Assembly: GCA_902651635.1 (NCBI GenBank)
Contig: CACRSC010000019.1
Location: forward strand, 186,001-250,000
Source: Mastigamoeba balamuthi
Taxonomy: Eukaryota; Evosea; Mastigamoebida; Mastigamoebidae
DNA length: 64,000 nt
Direction: 5' to 3'
In this document: positions 45,136-55,819 of the stretch, piece by piece
Numbering within the stretch: position 1 is the first letter of the stretch
Layout of the letters: every line of letters begins with the position of its first letter
Notes under the pieces: generated by a model
Seen by the model: only the letters and a program-made list of their open reading frames with translations
Databases searched by the model: none
What the model was told of the DNA's origin: nothing
Program-made: the position numbers and the translations under genes

Positions 45136-45735
45136 TTAGAGGTCCTGAACGCCAACGCCGAACGGCGATCCGTAGTCGTCGACCCAATCGGAAAAGGCCA
45201 GGCAGGCGGGCACTTGCGCCTGCTCCTGCTCCGTGGGCGCGCCCGTGCCAGCGGGCGCACCATCTCCCGCCAGCGCCATGGCCACCGCAGATTCAGCCGC
45301 GTGAGCGCTCTCCTCCTTCATTCTGCGAGTGGCACGGGCCCGCTCGTTCTTGAGCCTCTTGGCCGCCTCGTCCATCTTGCCGACGGGCCTGCCCCTCCTG
45401 CGCTTGATCCCCGGCGACAGCGCGATGGGCTGGCGCGTGTGGGCGTCGAGCAGCTCGACGTCGGACATCTTGGCGAGGATGCGGTCGAGGTGGTCGTGCG
45501 AGACGAGGACGCTGACCAGCGCCTCGTCGTCCGACTGCAGCAGCGACGGCGCCCTTGAGGGTGGCCTCTGCACGGCGCTGGCGGTGGCTACCTGGGCTGC
45601 CATTGGCGTTACGGGGGTCGTCTCCGCTGACACCCGGCACTGAGCTTCTTCCGAGGGTGGCTCGGTGTCCGTCGAGACGGGGTCGATGTCGCGCAGCAGC
45701 GTCTTGCTGGGCAGCGTCAGAGAAATGTCCGACAT
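45136..45735 (-). CDS. Small nuclear protein with AT-hook
   Basis: 199 residues from ATG 45735 (MSDISLTLPSKTLL). A helical middle part (DDEALVSVLVSHDHLDRILAKMSDVELLDAHT) is followed by KRRRGRPVGKMDEAAKRLKNERARATRRMKEE: a GRP AT-hook core in basic sequence, then a basic helix. The C-terminus is Ala/Gly-rich and acidic, ending FSDWVDDYGSPFGVGVQDL. This suggests a chromatin or transcription protein binding the minor groove of AT-rich DNA. The family is not recognised. In a GC-rich genome with AT-rich promoter motifs an AT-hook protein is a reasonable candidate regulator, but nothing here proves that. Confidence 0.65.
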   Translation of the reverse strand: MSDISLTLPSKTLLRDIDPVSTDTEPPSEEAQCRVSAETTPVTPMAAQVATASAVQRPPSRAPSLLQSDDEALVSVLVSHDHLDRILAKMSDVELLDAHTRQPIALSPGIKRRRGRPVGKMDEAAKRLKNERARATRRMKEESAHAAESAVAMALAGDGAPAGTGAPTEQEQAQVPACLAFSDWVDDYGSPFGVGVQDL

Positions 45736-45796
45736 CGCCACGCGAGTGCTTCCGCCACTAACAACCCAGAGGCGCAATGCGTCCTCTCTGTTTCGG

Positions 45797-46420
45797 TCAG
45801 GGCAGGCTTAGCAATTGAGATGCCATCACACTCGGGAAAACTCGGTAATTTGCACGGAAGGAATGACTGTTCGAAGTGCACCTCTGGGGAGTGGAACAGT
45901 AATGCAGGCGCAGGCCCTCGAACGACACGATGAGCCCGCCGTTCTGCACGAGGCACGACTTGATGCAAGGCGATGGCACCGTCAGGACGCGCATCCCGCA
46001 GAGACACGAGTCGCGCGCAGACCCGCCTGCATCTCAAAAAACGCCGGTTTGAGAAACCAGTTTTCCCCTCAGGACGCGGGTGCGCCCACCTAGCGCGAGA
46101 GAGCCGGCCAGAGACAGGTCGGAGGTGTGCTTCATGAGCCACTCGAACGGCACTCGTATGCGGACCTGCGCGCGAAAACGGGGCGATGCGATCGCCGTCA
46201 GTCTCGCAGACGCCGGGAGATGAGCAAGCCGTGTTTTGTCCGCGCATTACAGATCAGTGAGTCCGCGGTGCACGGGGGGTGGTCACGCACGCTAAAGACT
46301 GAGCCCGAGAGAAGGGGCCCGTCGATGGGAACTTCAACCCATGAGCTCTCGGGAAGGCACATGGCGCCGGGGGTGTGCTCGACTGACTGGATGAGAGATT
46401 GCGCAGTCAGAATTCGCCTG
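45797..46420 (-). CDS. Hypothetical spliced gene, 5' end unresolved
   Basis: Three minus-strand pieces join in phase. The first, with an in-frame ATG at 46364, reads MCLPESSWVEVPIDGPLLSG up to about 46299. The second, VRIRVPFEWLMKHTSDLSLAG, follows an intron with donor gtgcgt and ends at about 46093. The third begins near 46032 and includes MRVLTVPSPCIKSCLVQNGG and VSFEGLRLHYC, ending at 45797. Good donors and acceptors and protein-like composition support a gene. The domain is unknown and upstream exons may exist between 46400 and 47000. Confidence 0.4.
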
Positions 46421-48132
46421 GAGGGTGAAAGTAGCCGAGGAAGAATCTTCGAGAAGTGCCCGTTCTTATTTCATGACGAACTTCAGGTTTTCCACAGAGG
46501 ATTGCATCGATCGAATACTGCCAGGATAGTACCGCCTGTTTTTTCGGGCTGAAAGAGGAAACACGAGTGAACTAAGGAATGCAGACTGTGATCGGGGACA
46601 AATCCCTTTGCTGTTGTGAGGCCACGACTGTCGCAGAGGGGAGGGCGCGTGTGTTCGAGACAGGTATCGTATCCCAATCCGGAAGAGTCTTTGACAACGG
46701 GAGCGGGTGCGGGGCACTCGGAAGCAGGCAAAATGGGGAAACTGGCCTGCCCTTCGTGATGGCATTTTGTAGCATCTCATGTGTGGTTACTGGTAGATCA
46801 TGTCGAAATTAGCAGCATCACAGCCAAGACACTGGCCTTGTGCATGTCTCCCTTGGAGTGGTGACGTCCTCTGGTTCATGAACCAGAGAATGACGAGCCT
46901 TAGTATTTGCTTTGCGTCCATGAGCGAAGGAAGAGAAGGGTTTTCTTGATGTCCCGGTTGCCAGCAGAGGGCACCAAAAACCAAGGCAAGCGAGACAAGC
47001 CACACGCGTCAAGCTTGAGAGATTTCTCTTGTTGCGAGGGGAGAACGAACGAGGTAGTAAAAATGATGGAGCCGGGGGGAAGGGGGTGTTCGAATCTGCG
47101 TAGTAATAGTACACAGTCTCATTACCCCCCACTACACTGCAGCCCCATACCGAATTCTATTCCTGATCCCGTTGCTTTTCTTCTGCGTGCCGCTACCCCC
47201 CCCCCCCCCCCCCCGCCCTGCAACCCTCACTTCCTCCCCTCGCGGGCCTCCAGAAGGCCCCAGCGACCCTAGCGACCGCAGCGTGCCGCCATCGGAGCCT
47301 GGCGGCGCCCCTGCTGTGTTGCCTCTTAATAACTCCCGGATTCCGAAAGAGTTTTTACTTGGTGAAGAAACGGAGGAGCCTTGTCAAGTCTTCCCAGATG
47401 CTGTTCGCACGGCAGCCGCTGCCGAAAGACTGGACGTCCGTTTCTCTCCCACGAGGGCCTCCTGCAAAACGGCAGCAAACCAGAACTCTAGACAGCATAG
47501 GGCAGCGCCTCTCTTTCTACGTCCATCTCAGCGCCCCGTCTCCTTTTTGACGTGCTCCCATGCCCGCCTCCACCCTCCACAGCCGTCTGCGCCTGTATGC
47601 AGCATGCGCCTGTGCCCGTGTCTGCCACACACGCGACAGCAGAAGTTGAGTTGGGCATCTGGAATTCGTCCTCGACATTCCCCACCCGTACCTCTGACTA
47701 CTCGGTCCTCACTCGGCAGCACTCTAGGGGCTTGCCGTCCTGCACAGCAGCCATCAAATCTTAGGCCACAGTACTACGGGATCTCTCGAAGCGCTGAGAG
47801 CCGCCAGGACGCGAACCCCTTGAGCCCCCGAGTCTCTGAGGGCGCCCTCGGAACGCTAGAAAAACACTGTTAGGCCAGTAAAAAGTGGAGCCGCATACCA
47901 GTTCCTACAGTGGGCCTCAGGACAGTTGGAGGTGTCCTCGCAGGGAAACACCGTGCTGGGAAAGGCCAGTCTTGGCAAAACGTCTCTCACGACAAGGCCC
48001 TTGAGCGAATTAATACCGTCGTTGTTTCCTTGCCTTGCAGTGCAACGCAGCTTTTGAGCTGTCCGGCCTCAAGAGCAAAAGCACACAACGCCGTCCGTGC
48101 TCCTCATTCGTGTGGAACAGCGGGGCGCCCGG
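46421..48132. other. Gene-poor stretch of about 1.7 kb
   Basis: No supported gene. ORFs are short; the longest plus-strand one (47172-47873) begins in a run of 19 C (47196-47214) and is Pro/Ser/Arg-rich with no domain, so it is treated as chance. Some minus-strand ORFs at 46466-47005 could be 5' exons of the preceding hypothetical gene. Confidence 0.4.
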
Positions 48133-50971
48133 TCACTTGAGCAGGAACGACGCGAAGTTAGACGGGTAGTGCGGGTCGTACGCAACAAATGCCTCCACGG
48201 CCTCGTACTCGGGCTGCCCGAGCCTGTCCAGCACCTTGGCCGTGTTGTGGTTACGCGCCTCTGAGCGCTGCCAGAACTCGCGCGGGTCGCTGCCCGGGAA
48301 GGGCGGCGGGTCCTTCTGCGACTGGTGGCGGAAGATGGCCAGCCGCTTGCGGTAGAGCTCGTCGGGTGACATGGGGACGGCCATGTCGATGCGCTCGGGT
48401 TCCCACTCCTCCCATGCGCCCCTGTACAGCCACACCTGCGTCGACTTGAACCACTCCTCGTCCTGTCGATGCAGGACACAACCACACAGAGTCAGCTGAG
48501 AGGCCCCCACTGCTGCAATGAGTGCGTGGAGGAGACCTTGAGCATATCGATCGCCTGGAGCACTGCCTTGAGGCACATCCTGTGCGTACCGTGCGGGTCC
48601 GTGAGGTCACCGGCGGCGTAGATCTGTGCGGACAATTTTACTCGCGTTAGACACGAAGAGATAACCGTTGGGAAGGGGTGGGGCTGCGGGGGGCACCTGG
48701 TGGGGCTGGACAGTCTTGAGGACATCGAGCACGAGCTTCACGTCGACGTCCGTGATGGGGTTCTTCCTCACCGTGCCCGTCTGGTAGAACGGCATGTTCA
48801 GGAAGTGCACGTCTGCGAGAGCCGGCCAGTTTGATTTGTGAAATCCGTGGGACTTTGACTTGTAATTTGCGGAGGGGGATTCGCGCACTGGACTCGAGGA
48901 CTCCGGCGAAGCGCGCGGCACTCGAGGCCTCGTTCTTGCGGATGATTCCCTTGACCATGAGGAGCTCGGGGCTGTCGACCCAGCCGTTGTCGGCGCACTT
49001 GGCCGAGACGTCGCGCAGGACCTTCTCCTTGAGCTTCTCGCTCTGCTCGACGGCCGCCGCGGGCGCCCCGAACGCCCTCTGGTGGTCGATGACGTACGAG
49101 CAGAACCGCACCGCGTCGTCGTCCGAGACGGCGATGTTGCCGCTGGTCTGGTAGCAGACGTGGACCGTGTGGCCCTGGTCGCACAGGCGGATCAGCGTGC
49201 CGCCCATGCTGATGACGTCGTCGTCGGGGTGCGGGCTGAAGATGACCACGCGCTTCTGCGTCGCGATCGAGTTGTCGTAGTGCGTGAACTCGCCCTTGAG
49301 CGTCGGGTGCTGCATCGGCCCCGTGCAAGCGGTCTGCGACGACGACAACGACGACGACGACGACGAGCAGTCAGCCCCCGAGTGCGAGGCGGGGTGGGAG
49401 GAGACGAGCCTTGGATTCAGTGCGGCCGCCGGGCCAGCCGGTGAGCGTGCGGTTGAGGTCCTTGTACACGCGCAGGTTCAGCACGTGCGCGGGCCCCTGC
49501 GTGTCGATGAGCTGCGTCAGGTGGTGGTCGCGGTAGTCGTCGTCCTGCAGGCGCAGCACAGGCTTGCCCGTCTCCGTCGACAGCCAGATGACTGCCTTCT
49601 TCACCACCTCTGCGCAGGCGGGGGCGGACAGTGCAGGCGCCATTGTCAGATGGAGGGGGGCTGCCAGGGGCTCGGTGGACGCACCGGGTGTGTACTCGAC
49701 CTTCATGAGCGAGTTGCCGGCGGTCAGGACCCACGGGCACCTCACCCTCGTCAGCTGCGCCGCTGCGCTCGAGTCGCAGTAGATCGTCGACGACGGGTGC
49801 GTCTGCAGGTACGACGCCGCCACGGCGTCGGTGACCCCCTCCTCGACCGCCTTGGCCAGCACCCTCGCCTTCGCGCAGAAGGTGACGTCAGTGCAACGTC
49901 GTGGGTGGGGTGAGTGCGGGTGCAGGCAAGTGCCTTGGCCTCGCCAAAGGCGAGCAGGATGAGGCGGCGGGACTTGAGGATGGAGCCGATGCCCATCGTG
50001 ATGGCCTGGTGCGGCACGTTGGCCTGGCCGAAGAAGTCCGAGGCCGCGTCGCGCCGCGTGACCTTGTCGAGGTAGACCAGGCGCGTCTGGCTCTTGGGGC
50101 TCGACCCGGGCTCGTTGAACCCGATGTGACCGCTCCTCCCGATGCCCAGGATCTGCAGGTCGATGCCACCTGCACGGGTTTCGAGCGGGAAAACGTCAGG
50201 GCAATGACGAGGACCCCCTGAAAATTCGAGGAAAATCGAGTGTAAAATGTGCCGTTCTTGGGAGACCCCAGGGAGAAAACCGGCGTTTTCGTGGGTGCTG
50301 GGTGCTGCACCCTTTTTCCTGATGGCCTCCTCGTACTGGCGGCAGGTCTCCTCGATCTTCTCGGGCGCCACGGTGCCGTCGGGCACGTGCGTGTTCTCCC
50401 TCTTGATGTCGATCTGGTCGAACAGCATCTCCTGCATGAACCTCCTGTAGCTCTGTTGTTGCAGCCGCCCCGCGTCAGCACTCGGCGACTCAGAGTCCAC
50501 CGCCGGCGCAGCATTTCTCGGCAAAACATGCACAAAAACGAAGCGGAAAAAAACGTCCTGAGCCCTCAGCACCACAGTACGCCGAGGAGGGCCCGCCACA
50601 CGGCGCGGAGGGGGCGAGAACGGCACCTGGAGGTGGTGAGGCTGCATGGGGTAGTACTCGTCGAGGTTGAACGTCGTGACGCGGGCGAAGCTGAGGCCCT
50701 CGTGGCGGTGCATCCGGATGAGCTCCTCGTAGAGCCTCGTGGGCGTGCTGCCCGTCGCGAGGCCCAGCACGCAGTCGGGCTTGGCCCGCACGAGCTCGGC
50801 GACCTCGCGGGCGGCTGCCAGCGACGCCTGCTCGGCCACGCTGAACACACGGACGGGAGTGCGCTCGCGGGCGGTGAACTCCTCGGGCATCGTGACCTCG
50901 CCGGCCAGCGTCTTCCAGCACGGCGTGCCGCTGGCCCCGTGCTCTGCGACGTGCGGAGCTGGTGCTGACAT
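48133..50971 (-). CDS. nagB: Glucosamine-6-phosphate deaminase fused to PIG-L/LmbE deacetylase
   Basis: The first half is NagB-type: VLGLATGSTPTRLYEELIR, TFNLDEYYPM, DLQILGIGRSGHIGFNEPGSS (active-site Asp, His, Glu) and VLTAGNSLMKVEY. These convert GlcN-6-P to Fru-6-P plus ammonia. The second half is a PIG-L/LmbE metal-dependent deacetylase-like domain: VVIFSPHPDDDVISMGGTL, where the PHPDDD core binds Zn2+, then DLTDPHGTHRMC, and a tail (RGAWEEWEPERIDMAVPMS). About eight introns. The fusion is the same order as the long NagB-family proteins of Bacteroidetes, so transfer from bacteria with later intron gain is likely. A combined amino-sugar catabolic role is inferred. AGATATTT lies at 51091-51098, upstream. 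Confidence 0.88.
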
Positions 50972-51575
50972 GTGTGTGTGCCTGTGCCTGTGGCGCTCTT
51001 TGACGGTTGGGCCTTTGCTTCTCTTCGCTGTCGCGATAAAGAAATTGTGGACGTGTCGCGATTTTTTCAGGTGTGGGGCGGTGCAACTGCAGATATTTTT
51101 TCATCGCCACACGCGAGTGAGCGTCATTTCTGTGCCGCTTCTCGGTAATGACTTTTCGTCGGTGAATGGGCGGGAGACGGGGGAAGGAAACCGTGCTCTG
51201 TGCCACCGTCCTTTCCTGTTTCGGGATGTAAATCCATTGAGAATCGTTGTGCATGATGCTGCACTCGGCAGCCCCGCACGCCCAGTCACCGCACCCATGT
51301 CGAAGCAGTGGGGACTGAGATGAACTGTGTTTGCTCTCCCACTGCCTAAGTGAGATCAGACGAAAGATTGCCACTTTCAGATATATAAGACTGTGCGCAC
51401 AGGTCATCCTCACACTTCATTGACGTGGCCGGCAGGCGCCTGGCAACCAGCCAGCACATGAGAGAAAACGCGGGTGATACTGACGCTGGTACATATTCTA
51501 GTGGCACACCTTACTATCGTACTAATAGTAAAAAATGAGGAAGTAGCCTTCCTGTCGGTCATCCACAAACCCGGG
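50972..51575. promoter_or_regulatory. Upstream region of NagB/PIG-L gene
   Basis: About 600 bp, AT-rich in part, with AGATATTT at 51091-51098 about 120 bp before the start codon. It also holds the 3' flank of the next gene on the same strand. No ORF supported. Confidence 0.45.
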
Positions 51576-54500
51576 TCACGACTCCGACGACAGCAGCGAC
51601 AGAGACACCGACTCGTCCAGCGACGTGACGAAATAGGGCGTCGGCTGCGGCGCGTTCTGGACAAAGGTGGTCATGTCGATCGGCGTCCCCACCAGCCCGC
51701 GGGCCTGCACGTCCCGGGCGATCTGCGGCAGCTGCCTGTGCACCCTGCGCACCACGGGCTCGTTGAGGTCCGCGAACACGGCGTCGATGTTCGCGGCTGC
51801 GAGCGGGGGCTCGAGGGGCAGCGGCGAGAGCCCGGTGACGCTGGGGCAGACGGGGACGACGATGATGGGCGTCCCGTCGGGGGCCTTGGAGTGCACGTAC
51901 GGGGCGAGGACCACGGGCGAGGGCGGCGTCTTCTGCTTGGCCGCGTTGTTGGCTTTGATGTTCGCACTCGGAACATCAGCGAAGTAGACCGACGTCGACT
52001 GCTCGATGGGCAGGTTCATCGATACGTGGAGTACTTTCTTTGTAAACCGCTTTCGCGTGATAACGACGGCCACCAGGGCCACGACTGCCACGGCCGCGAC
52101 GGCAGAGGGCACCCCGATGGCTATTGCGTAATTCAGGTTACTCGTGTCTGCACACGGGGGCCAACAGTCAGCGGGGGGTGACGCCGAGAGTCCCGCGTCC
52201 GCGTACCTTCGTCTGCGGTGCACCACAGCACAGGGGAGGACGACGGGCGGTAGCCGGCCGCGCACGTGCAGTTGAGGGTGCAGCCGGACCCGCCGTCGCA
52301 CTCTTCGCCGGTGTCCACGTTCCCGTTGGGGCAGCCCGTGCAGTACGTGCGACGCTTGTCGAACGGCCGGTGCCCGGGCTCGCAGGTGCAGTTGTTGCTG
52401 AAGCAGAACGCCCCGCTATCGCACTCCTCGCCCGCCTCCGGCTCCACCACCTTGTTCCCGCAGCCTGGCAGCGGCAAGCGGTTCTCTCAGTTCGTTCGGC
52501 GGCGGGCGCAGCGCGCGTGGGGTCGGTACGTGAGACGATGGCCTGGCAGGTGATCGACGGCGGGTCCGTGGGCTGGTAGCTTGTGGGGCACGTGCAGTTG
52601 GTGGTGCAGTACAGCCCGCCGTCGCACAGCTCCCCCTCGTCCATCACGCCGTTGTGGCACCCCGTGCAGTACTTGCGCGGGGGCCGGTACGGGCTGTGCC
52701 CTCTGGAGCACTTGCACTTCTCGCAGTACAGCTCCCCGTCGCACTCCTCGCCATCGTCAAGGGCCTTGTTCCCGCAGACTGCGTTGGCCGCGTTGGCCTT
52801 CAGGGATGTGCGCAGGGGGGATCGGATGGGCTGACATGCAATTTCGACGATGCAGGTCCCCGAGGGCGGATCCGTGGGCTTGAAGCCCTGGGGGCACGTG
52901 CAGTTGTTGGTGCAGGCCGAGCCCCCGTCGCACTGTTCCCCGAGGTCTGCCTCGAGGACGCCGTTGTTGCACCCCTTGCAGTACGGCCGCGGCGGGTCAA
53001 ACGGCGCGTGGCCCTCTGTGCACTTGCAGCCGTCGCAGAACGCGCCGCTGTCGCACTGCTCCCCTCGGTCAGCAACGGCGTTCCCGCACTCTGGTAGCGT
53101 CTTAATGAACGCGGATGGGCGCGGGGACGAAGGGGAGCGAGGCGTCGCCACTCACTGTTCTCGACGCACGACAGCGAGGGCGGGACAGTCGGTATGTGCC
53201 CGCGCGAGCAGGTGCAGTTGGCACAGCCGCTGCCCCCATCGCAGGGCTCGCCGTCGTCCAGGACGCCGTTGCCGCAGCCCTTGCAGTACTGCCGCGGAGG
53301 GGAGTACGGAGAGTGGCCGTACTCGCACTTGCACGACGTAACATTGCAGAACTGCCCGCCGTCGCAGTCCTGCCCGGGCACAGCCGTGTCGTCGCCGCAG
53401 ACTGCCGGGTTGCAGCGTTAGTGCGACTCGCTGGCCGAGCAAAGCGGAGATGCACTTGGAATGCAGTCGTGCGAGAGCGGGACGGTAGGCATGTATCCAG
53501 GCTCGCACTGGCATGTCTTCCTGTGGCACCAGCGGCCGCTGTCGCACTCCTCTGGATGGTCGCTGTAGGTCTCGACAACGCGGTCGCCGCAGACTGAGTT
53601 TGGCGCCCCGGTGTTGAGTCGGCGGCCTAAAGGGGGCGGAGAGAGCAGTTACCAGAGGTTATGCACGTTGTATTCACTGTGGAGCAAACCTCGGTGCGGT
53701 CGTCGCAGCCAATCGGCGGCAGCCCAGTGAAGACTGTGCACTCTGCGATGGCGCAAAGAGATCAGCCTCGCCAAAGAATCGGAGGCGCGGGGGGGGGGGT
53801 CTCCGATACCGGGCTTCAGGTATCCGCAGCCGCAGATGCAATCCCCCAAGTACACGGCGGGCTTGCACGTCCAGTTGTGCGGGTAGTTCCTGCAGCTGCC
53901 CCTGTCGCAGTGCCAATCCCCACAGTCCGAGACGTTGGTGTAGATGCAGTCGATGTCCATCACGCCGCCCTGTCTCTGGCACGAGCAGTCGCAGAACCCG
54001 TTGTCGTACTTGGACCCGCTGCAGCCAGGCCACGTCTCGACGCACGTGTTGTTGTCGGAGCACATGGCCACGTTGTACCCCGCGCAGTTGACGGCGCGCG
54101 GGTACCAGTCGCCGCCGATGACGTTGTTTCTGCAGTCGGGGTCCAGCATCCCGCCGCACTCGCACTGGCACCCGTCCCCCGCGCCGAACGACGACAGGTT
54201 GCAGGCCGACACGTTCCACCTGGGGTCCACGCAGTGCCCTCTGCGGTCGCAGACGCTCCCCTCGGAGCAGTTGCCCAGCGGCCCGGCCACCGTGACGTTG
54301 CAGTCTGCAGAGAGCGTCAGCGGGGGGCAGAGCGCTCGGCGACGGGGTGGGCAGGGGGGCTCACCGGGGTCCCAGGCGCCGCACTCGCAGTCGCAGACCC
54401 GGCCGTCGCTGAAGGAGGCGGGCTCGCAGCGCCACGACGGGGGGGCGGACCTCGTCTGCAGGGGCCGCCCCACGAACCTGAGCAGCAGCGCAGAGTAGTT

Positions 54501-55358
54501 GCCGTTGGCCCAGTCGTTGACGAGGGGCGTCCAGGCCGCTGGCGACGCCGACCCCGTGGGCGAGGCCCGGATGAACGTCTGCCTGCCCAGGAAGGTGTCC
54601 ATGCTGCCGAGCGTCACCATCGCCTGCAACGTGGAGACGCGGTACCCTATGTGGACCCGGCGCTGGTAGATCACGAGGTCGGGCTGCGCGGTCCACCATC
54701 GCGGCTGATCGCGGATGTTGTCGCGGGACAGGACGACCCGGCTCGACCACGAGGGCTTCAGCGCCGGCCTCCCGTACACGTCGTCGTAGACCACGACCTC
54801 AGCATCAATGATGTTGTAAAAGGTCGCAGCAAAGCAGATCTGCCGGGTGTGGGTTGTAGGGAGCAGCGAGATATTGAGATTCTCGGGGGACGAGGGCGAT
54901 ATCTCAAAAGAAAAAAGCCCGCAAGCGGCAACGCAGCCAACGGAAATATTAGCAGGGGTATTACGTCACCCTGGTGATGTTGTACGGGATAACCTCGGGG
55001 GTGATCACCTCCACCGCCTCGTAGTCCGCACGGGCGCCGCCTGTGGGATACAGAGCCGTTGACACGGGAAAAAAGAGATGACTCAGTTGCCGCCCTTCGG
55101 GAAAAAGCGTGGTCGGAAAACGGGACCGCGGGGAGGGCGGAACGCACCGCCTTGAGGGTTATCAAGGAAGGCAGGGGATAGGATGTCCGCCCCGGAGAGG
55201 TCGAAGTTGAGGAGCTCGTCGCCCTGTGTGAGGAATCGCTGGGAGCAGTGCGGGTCGTCGGGCGGCAGAGGCTGCCGGCCTCGGGACTGGGCGAGGGCGA
55301 GGGCGAGGGATATGGTGGCCAGCTCTACGACCACGCACGCCACGCGCGGCGCCGTCAT
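51576..55358 (-). CDS. Large type I membrane protein with cysteine-rich CGN..GEECD repeats
   Basis: Signal peptide from ATG 55358 (MTAPRVACVVVELATISLALALAQS). A region without Cys (VVVYDDVYGRP..., SMDTFLGRQTFIRAS) is followed by a long Cys-rich ectodomain. First come C-D/E-C-G-A/G-W/M-DP-DC modules (CDCECGAWDP, CQCECGGMLDPDCRN, CDCSCQRQGGVMDIDC). At least five repeats of the CGN.x(V/A).D.GE.CD.G..C pattern follow (CGNGVLDDGEPCDGGSGC, CNNGVLEADLGEQCDGGSAC, CGNKALDDGEECDGELYC, CHNGVMDEGELCDGGLYC), resembling DUF4215/myxococcal disulfide repeats. Then one TM helix (IAIGVPSAVAAVAVVALVAVVI), stop-transfer RKRFTKK, and a ~150-residue cytosolic tail. Likely a cell-surface receptor or adhesin; ligand unknown. 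Many introns split repeats. Confidence 0.8.
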
Positions 55359-55819
55359 CAGAGGGTATTTCTCTGCGTGGGGCACTCCGCACGAGGAAAA
55401 CGAAAAAAAAGGAGGTCTGATTATTATTGCCAGTGTCCTCGAATCTCGATAGATACCGGTTGGTAATCTCGCGCTCCTCTAAATGGCATAGGAAGTTCAA
55501 CATCTCTGGGATATAGTAACGGACATGATCAGACACCGCCGGAGATTTCACCGACGGGCGGGTTGCGGGTGGCGACGGGACTATGGGTCTTTGGGGCCTC
55601 TCGCAACCACGAGCTCCAGGGCCGGCGAGCATCGCTCAACTGTCTCTCCCGAACAAAAGTCGAGAGAAGTGGAATCTTCTGCGTTCTGCTGGATAATAAC
55701 CGCATGCAACCAAGGCAGCCCGGTTGGGCGACTGCGTTTCGCATCACTGCGAAACTGAATTCCGAAGAAAAACAGAGGAAAAGAGGAAAAGAGTGTTTGC
55801 TTTCGAGGCGGCTGGGCTG
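55359..55819. other. Intergenic region
   Basis: About 460 bp between the start of the Cys-rich gene and the stop of the E3 gene. AT-richer than genes. Short ORFs only. Confidence 0.4.

Noticed and set aside
47172-47873. 233-codon plus-strand ORF in the gene-poor stretch
   Set aside because: It begins in a poly-C run and is Pro/Ser/Arg-rich without a domain or supporting splice sites.
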